From contig CAMLDH010000174.1 of the NCBI GenBank assembly GCA_946478765.1, positions 1-7,855 on the forward strand: DNA of 7,855 nt. Reading direction: 5' to 3'. The notes under the pieces are model-generated. The model was not told the DNA's origin and made no database searches. It saw only the letters and a program-made list of their open reading frames with translations. Positions 6,449 to 7,855 of this stretch are shown here, one piece after another (position 1 is the first letter of the stretch; each line of letters starts with the position of its first letter). Position numbers and translations under genes: made by a program. The DNA is from an uncultured Oxalobacteraceae bacterium (GTDB lineage: Bacteria > Pseudomonadota > Gammaproteobacteria > Burkholderiales > Burkholderiaceae).

Positions 6449-7549
6449 ATGCCTGGCATGTTTCAATATATTGCGCTTCGATTGAAGCAGCCTGATGTGC
6501 GGCTGCAATTAACTGCCATTCCGATCGCATTGTTGCTCACTGCCTGCGCAACCCAAGTCCCCATTTCAAAACCTTCCGCGCCGACACCGCCTGTGATGGC
6601 GCCGTCCCCTCCCGTCAGTAACGCCGAACAGGAAGCATTGCGTTCCCTGGTATCGCTGCAAGACCGCTTGTACCGCGTTGCCGCACCGTTGCTGGTAAAC
6701 AATACCGAGCTATGCAAAGGCAATGCGCGCAACTTGCTGGGCTTTACCGCCAAGAATAAATACTCTTACTCGACAGCCTATGTCGAAGCGGCGCATCAAG
6801 CCTTCGGACTGGATGAGCGTCTGCAAGTGATGGGGGTGTGGGCCGGCGGCGGCGCCTTCAAGGCCGGCGTGAAACCTGGCGACAGCCTACTGGCGATCGA
6901 TGACAAGCCCCTGCCGCAAGGGCAGAATGCAGAGCGCCAGGCAGCAGCGATTTTGGCGCCGCTGGTCAATAGCCGCATCAGAGTCAAGCTGACCGTCATG
7001 CGCAATGGCGCCAGCCTGCCGTTGAACGTGCCGCTGACGCACGCATGCGCGTTCGGCATCGAGCTGGGCAATACCGATAACGTGATTGCCTACGCCGACG
7101 GGCACCGCATATTGCTGACCCGCGGCATGCTCAATTTTGCGCGCACCGATGAAGAACTCGCGTACGTGCTGGCCAAGGAAATGGCGCACAACACCTTGGG
7201 CCACCCGCAAAAGCAGCGCATGAATGCAACGCAGGGCGGCATCATCGACAATCTGATTCGCATGCACCCGGACATGAGCACGATGGTCGGCACGGCCGGC
7301 GTCAAGGCGATGCCGCCGGGACTGGATACGGCAGCCGATACGCTGGCGTTGTACATGGTTGCACGCGCCGGCTATGACATCGATAATGCGCCGGCGTTCT
7401 GGCAAAAGCTGGCGAGCCAATACCCGTCAAGCGTACTGAATGGCTATACCGCGATCCATCCCGATACGCCCACCCGCCTGGCGGCAATGGAAAAGACCAT
7501 TGCGGATATCAAGAGCAAGCGGGGCAGCAAAACCGCATTGCGGCCTTAA
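6449..7549 (+). CDS. PDZ-domain lipoprotein with degenerate M48-type (HExxH-like) peptidase domain
   Basis: This 366-residue predicted lipoprotein has a hydrophobic signal segment (AIPIALLLTAC) with lipobox LTAC and the lipidated cysteine at residue 33. A proline-rich linker (PSAPTPPVMAPSPPV) follows, then a region without a clear assignment. A PDZ-like domain lies at about 112-197 (GGGAFKAGVKPGDSLLAID). The last 150 residues resemble M48 zinc metallopeptidases of the periplasmic BepA/LoiP/YcaL kind: LAYVLAKEMAHNTLGHP at 237-253, DTAADTLALYMVARAGYD at 293-310 and a final HPDTPTRLAAME. The usual HExxH appears as K243-E244-M-A-H247, so the first zinc-binding histidine is lysine; the usual ExxAD appears as D293-T-A-A-D297. 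The enzyme may therefore be inactive or altered (inference). The gene follows dut by about 30 bases and may be co-transcribed. Starting at 6443 would add two residues. The family assignment is by motif only; no gene name is offered. Confidence 0.8.
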   Translation: MPGMFQYIALRLKQPDVRLQLTAIPIALLLTACATQVPISKPSAPTPPVMAPSPPVSNAEQEALRSLVSLQDRLYRVAAPLLVNNTELCKGNARNLLGFTAKNKYSYSTAYVEAAHQAFGLDERLQVMGVWAGGGAFKAGVKPGDSLLAIDDKPLPQGQNAERQAAAILAPLVNSRIRVKLTVMRNGASLPLNVPLTHACAFGIELGNTDNVIAYADGHRILLTRGMLNFARTDEELAYVLAKEMAHNTLGHPQKQRMNATQGGIIDNLIRMHPDMSTMVGTAGVKAMPPGLDTAADTLALYMVARAGYDIDNAPAFWQKLASQYPSSVLNGYTAIHPDTPTRLAAMEKTIADIKSKRGSKTALRP

Positions 7550-7563
7550 CGTTGCGGCCTTAA
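7538..7563. repeat. 12-base direct repeat at the convergent gene junction
   Basis: TTGCGGCCTTAA occurs at 7538-7549 and again at 7552-7563, separated by two bases. The first copy contains the TAA stop of the lipoprotein gene (7547-7549), and the second fills nearly all of the gap before the stop of the converging regulator gene at 7566. No hairpin followed by a T run that would make a standard terminator is visible here. Confidence 0.75.
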
Positions 7564-7565
7564 AA

Positions 7566-7855
7566 TCAGGCAACCTTCGCGGCAACCGACAAGTGGCGCA
7601 AATCGGCTGATGACGAGAGATCGGCACGCATCGCCTTTTCGATATCGGCGCGCGTCAATTCCGGCGCGAATTGCAAAATGAAATCCACCGTATACGAACG
7701 CAGATAAGCGCCGCGCCGCACGGCCAGACGCGTGACATTCGGCGCGAATAAATGCGAGGCCCCGATCGCACGCAGGCCATTGCCGCGATTGTGTTCAAGC
7801 GCCATCGACGCCACGAGACCGACCCCCAAACCGAGAGACACGTATTGCTGAATCA
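7566..7855 (-). CDS. cysB: CysB-type LysR-family transcriptional regulator, C-terminal part (cut by window edge)
   Basis: The minus strand is open from the window edge to a TGA at 7566-7568, giving the last 95 residues of a larger protein; the N-terminal helix-turn-helix lies outside. The visible part reads IQQYVSLGLGVGLVASMA, followed by HLFAPNVTRLAVRRGAYLRSY and VDFILQFAPELTR, which matches the end of the effector-binding domain of CysB and Cbl. In E. coli these regulate sulfate assimilation and cysteine synthesis in response to N-acetylserine or adenosine phosphosulfate. The tail after LTRADIEKAMR is short and not specifically recognisable. CysB is more likely than Cbl for a single betaproteobacterial homologue, but the two cannot be told apart from this fragment. 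It converges on the lipoprotein gene with a 16-base gap, so the two transcripts may overlap at their ends. What it regulates cannot be seen here. Confidence 0.85.
   Translation of the reverse strand, partial: IQQYVSLGLGVGLVASMALEHNRGNGLRAIGASHLFAPNVTRLAVRRGAYLRSYTVDFILQFAPELTRADIEKAMRADLSSSADLRHLSVAAKVA

Noticed and set aside
7531..7565. Possible bidirectional terminator between the lipoprotein gene and the regulator gene
   Set aside because: The only stem is CCGC/GCGG (7533-7543), four pairs with no T run, so it is too weak to call.

Overview
The window looks like a core chromosomal segment of a betaproteobacterium of the order Burkholderiales. The gene order ribF-ileS-lspA-coaBC-dut, the moderately high GC content and the protein sequences suggest a relative of the Oxalobacteraceae (Herminiimonas or Janthinobacterium type). 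The family-level placement is inference from memory and was not checked by a search.

Layout: the 3' part of ribF (FAD synthesis; its start lies outside the window) is followed by complete ileS, lspA, coaBC and dut genes and then a PDZ/M48-like lipoprotein gene, all on the plus strand. At the right edge the 3' end of a CysB-type LysR regulator gene runs on the minus strand, converging on the lipoprotein gene with a 16-base gap. Most plus-strand neighbours are 17 to 119 bases apart and could be co-transcribed. The exception is the 341-base ileS-lspA gap, which holds two different palindromic, repeat-like elements.

The genes are mostly housekeeping: flavin cofactors (RibF), Ile-tRNA charging (IleS), lipoprotein signal peptide removal (LspA), coenzyme A synthesis (CoaBC; its CoaC half uses FMN, the product of RibF's kinase half) and dUTP removal (Dut). 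The lipoprotein gene has a clear lipobox, so its product is a predicted substrate of the LspA encoded about 2 kb upstream.

I see no new multi-gene system here. The points most worth following are the lipoprotein, whose M48 zinc site appears degenerate (KEMAH in place of HExxH and DTAAD in place of ExxAD), and the two palindromic elements that split ileS from lspA.
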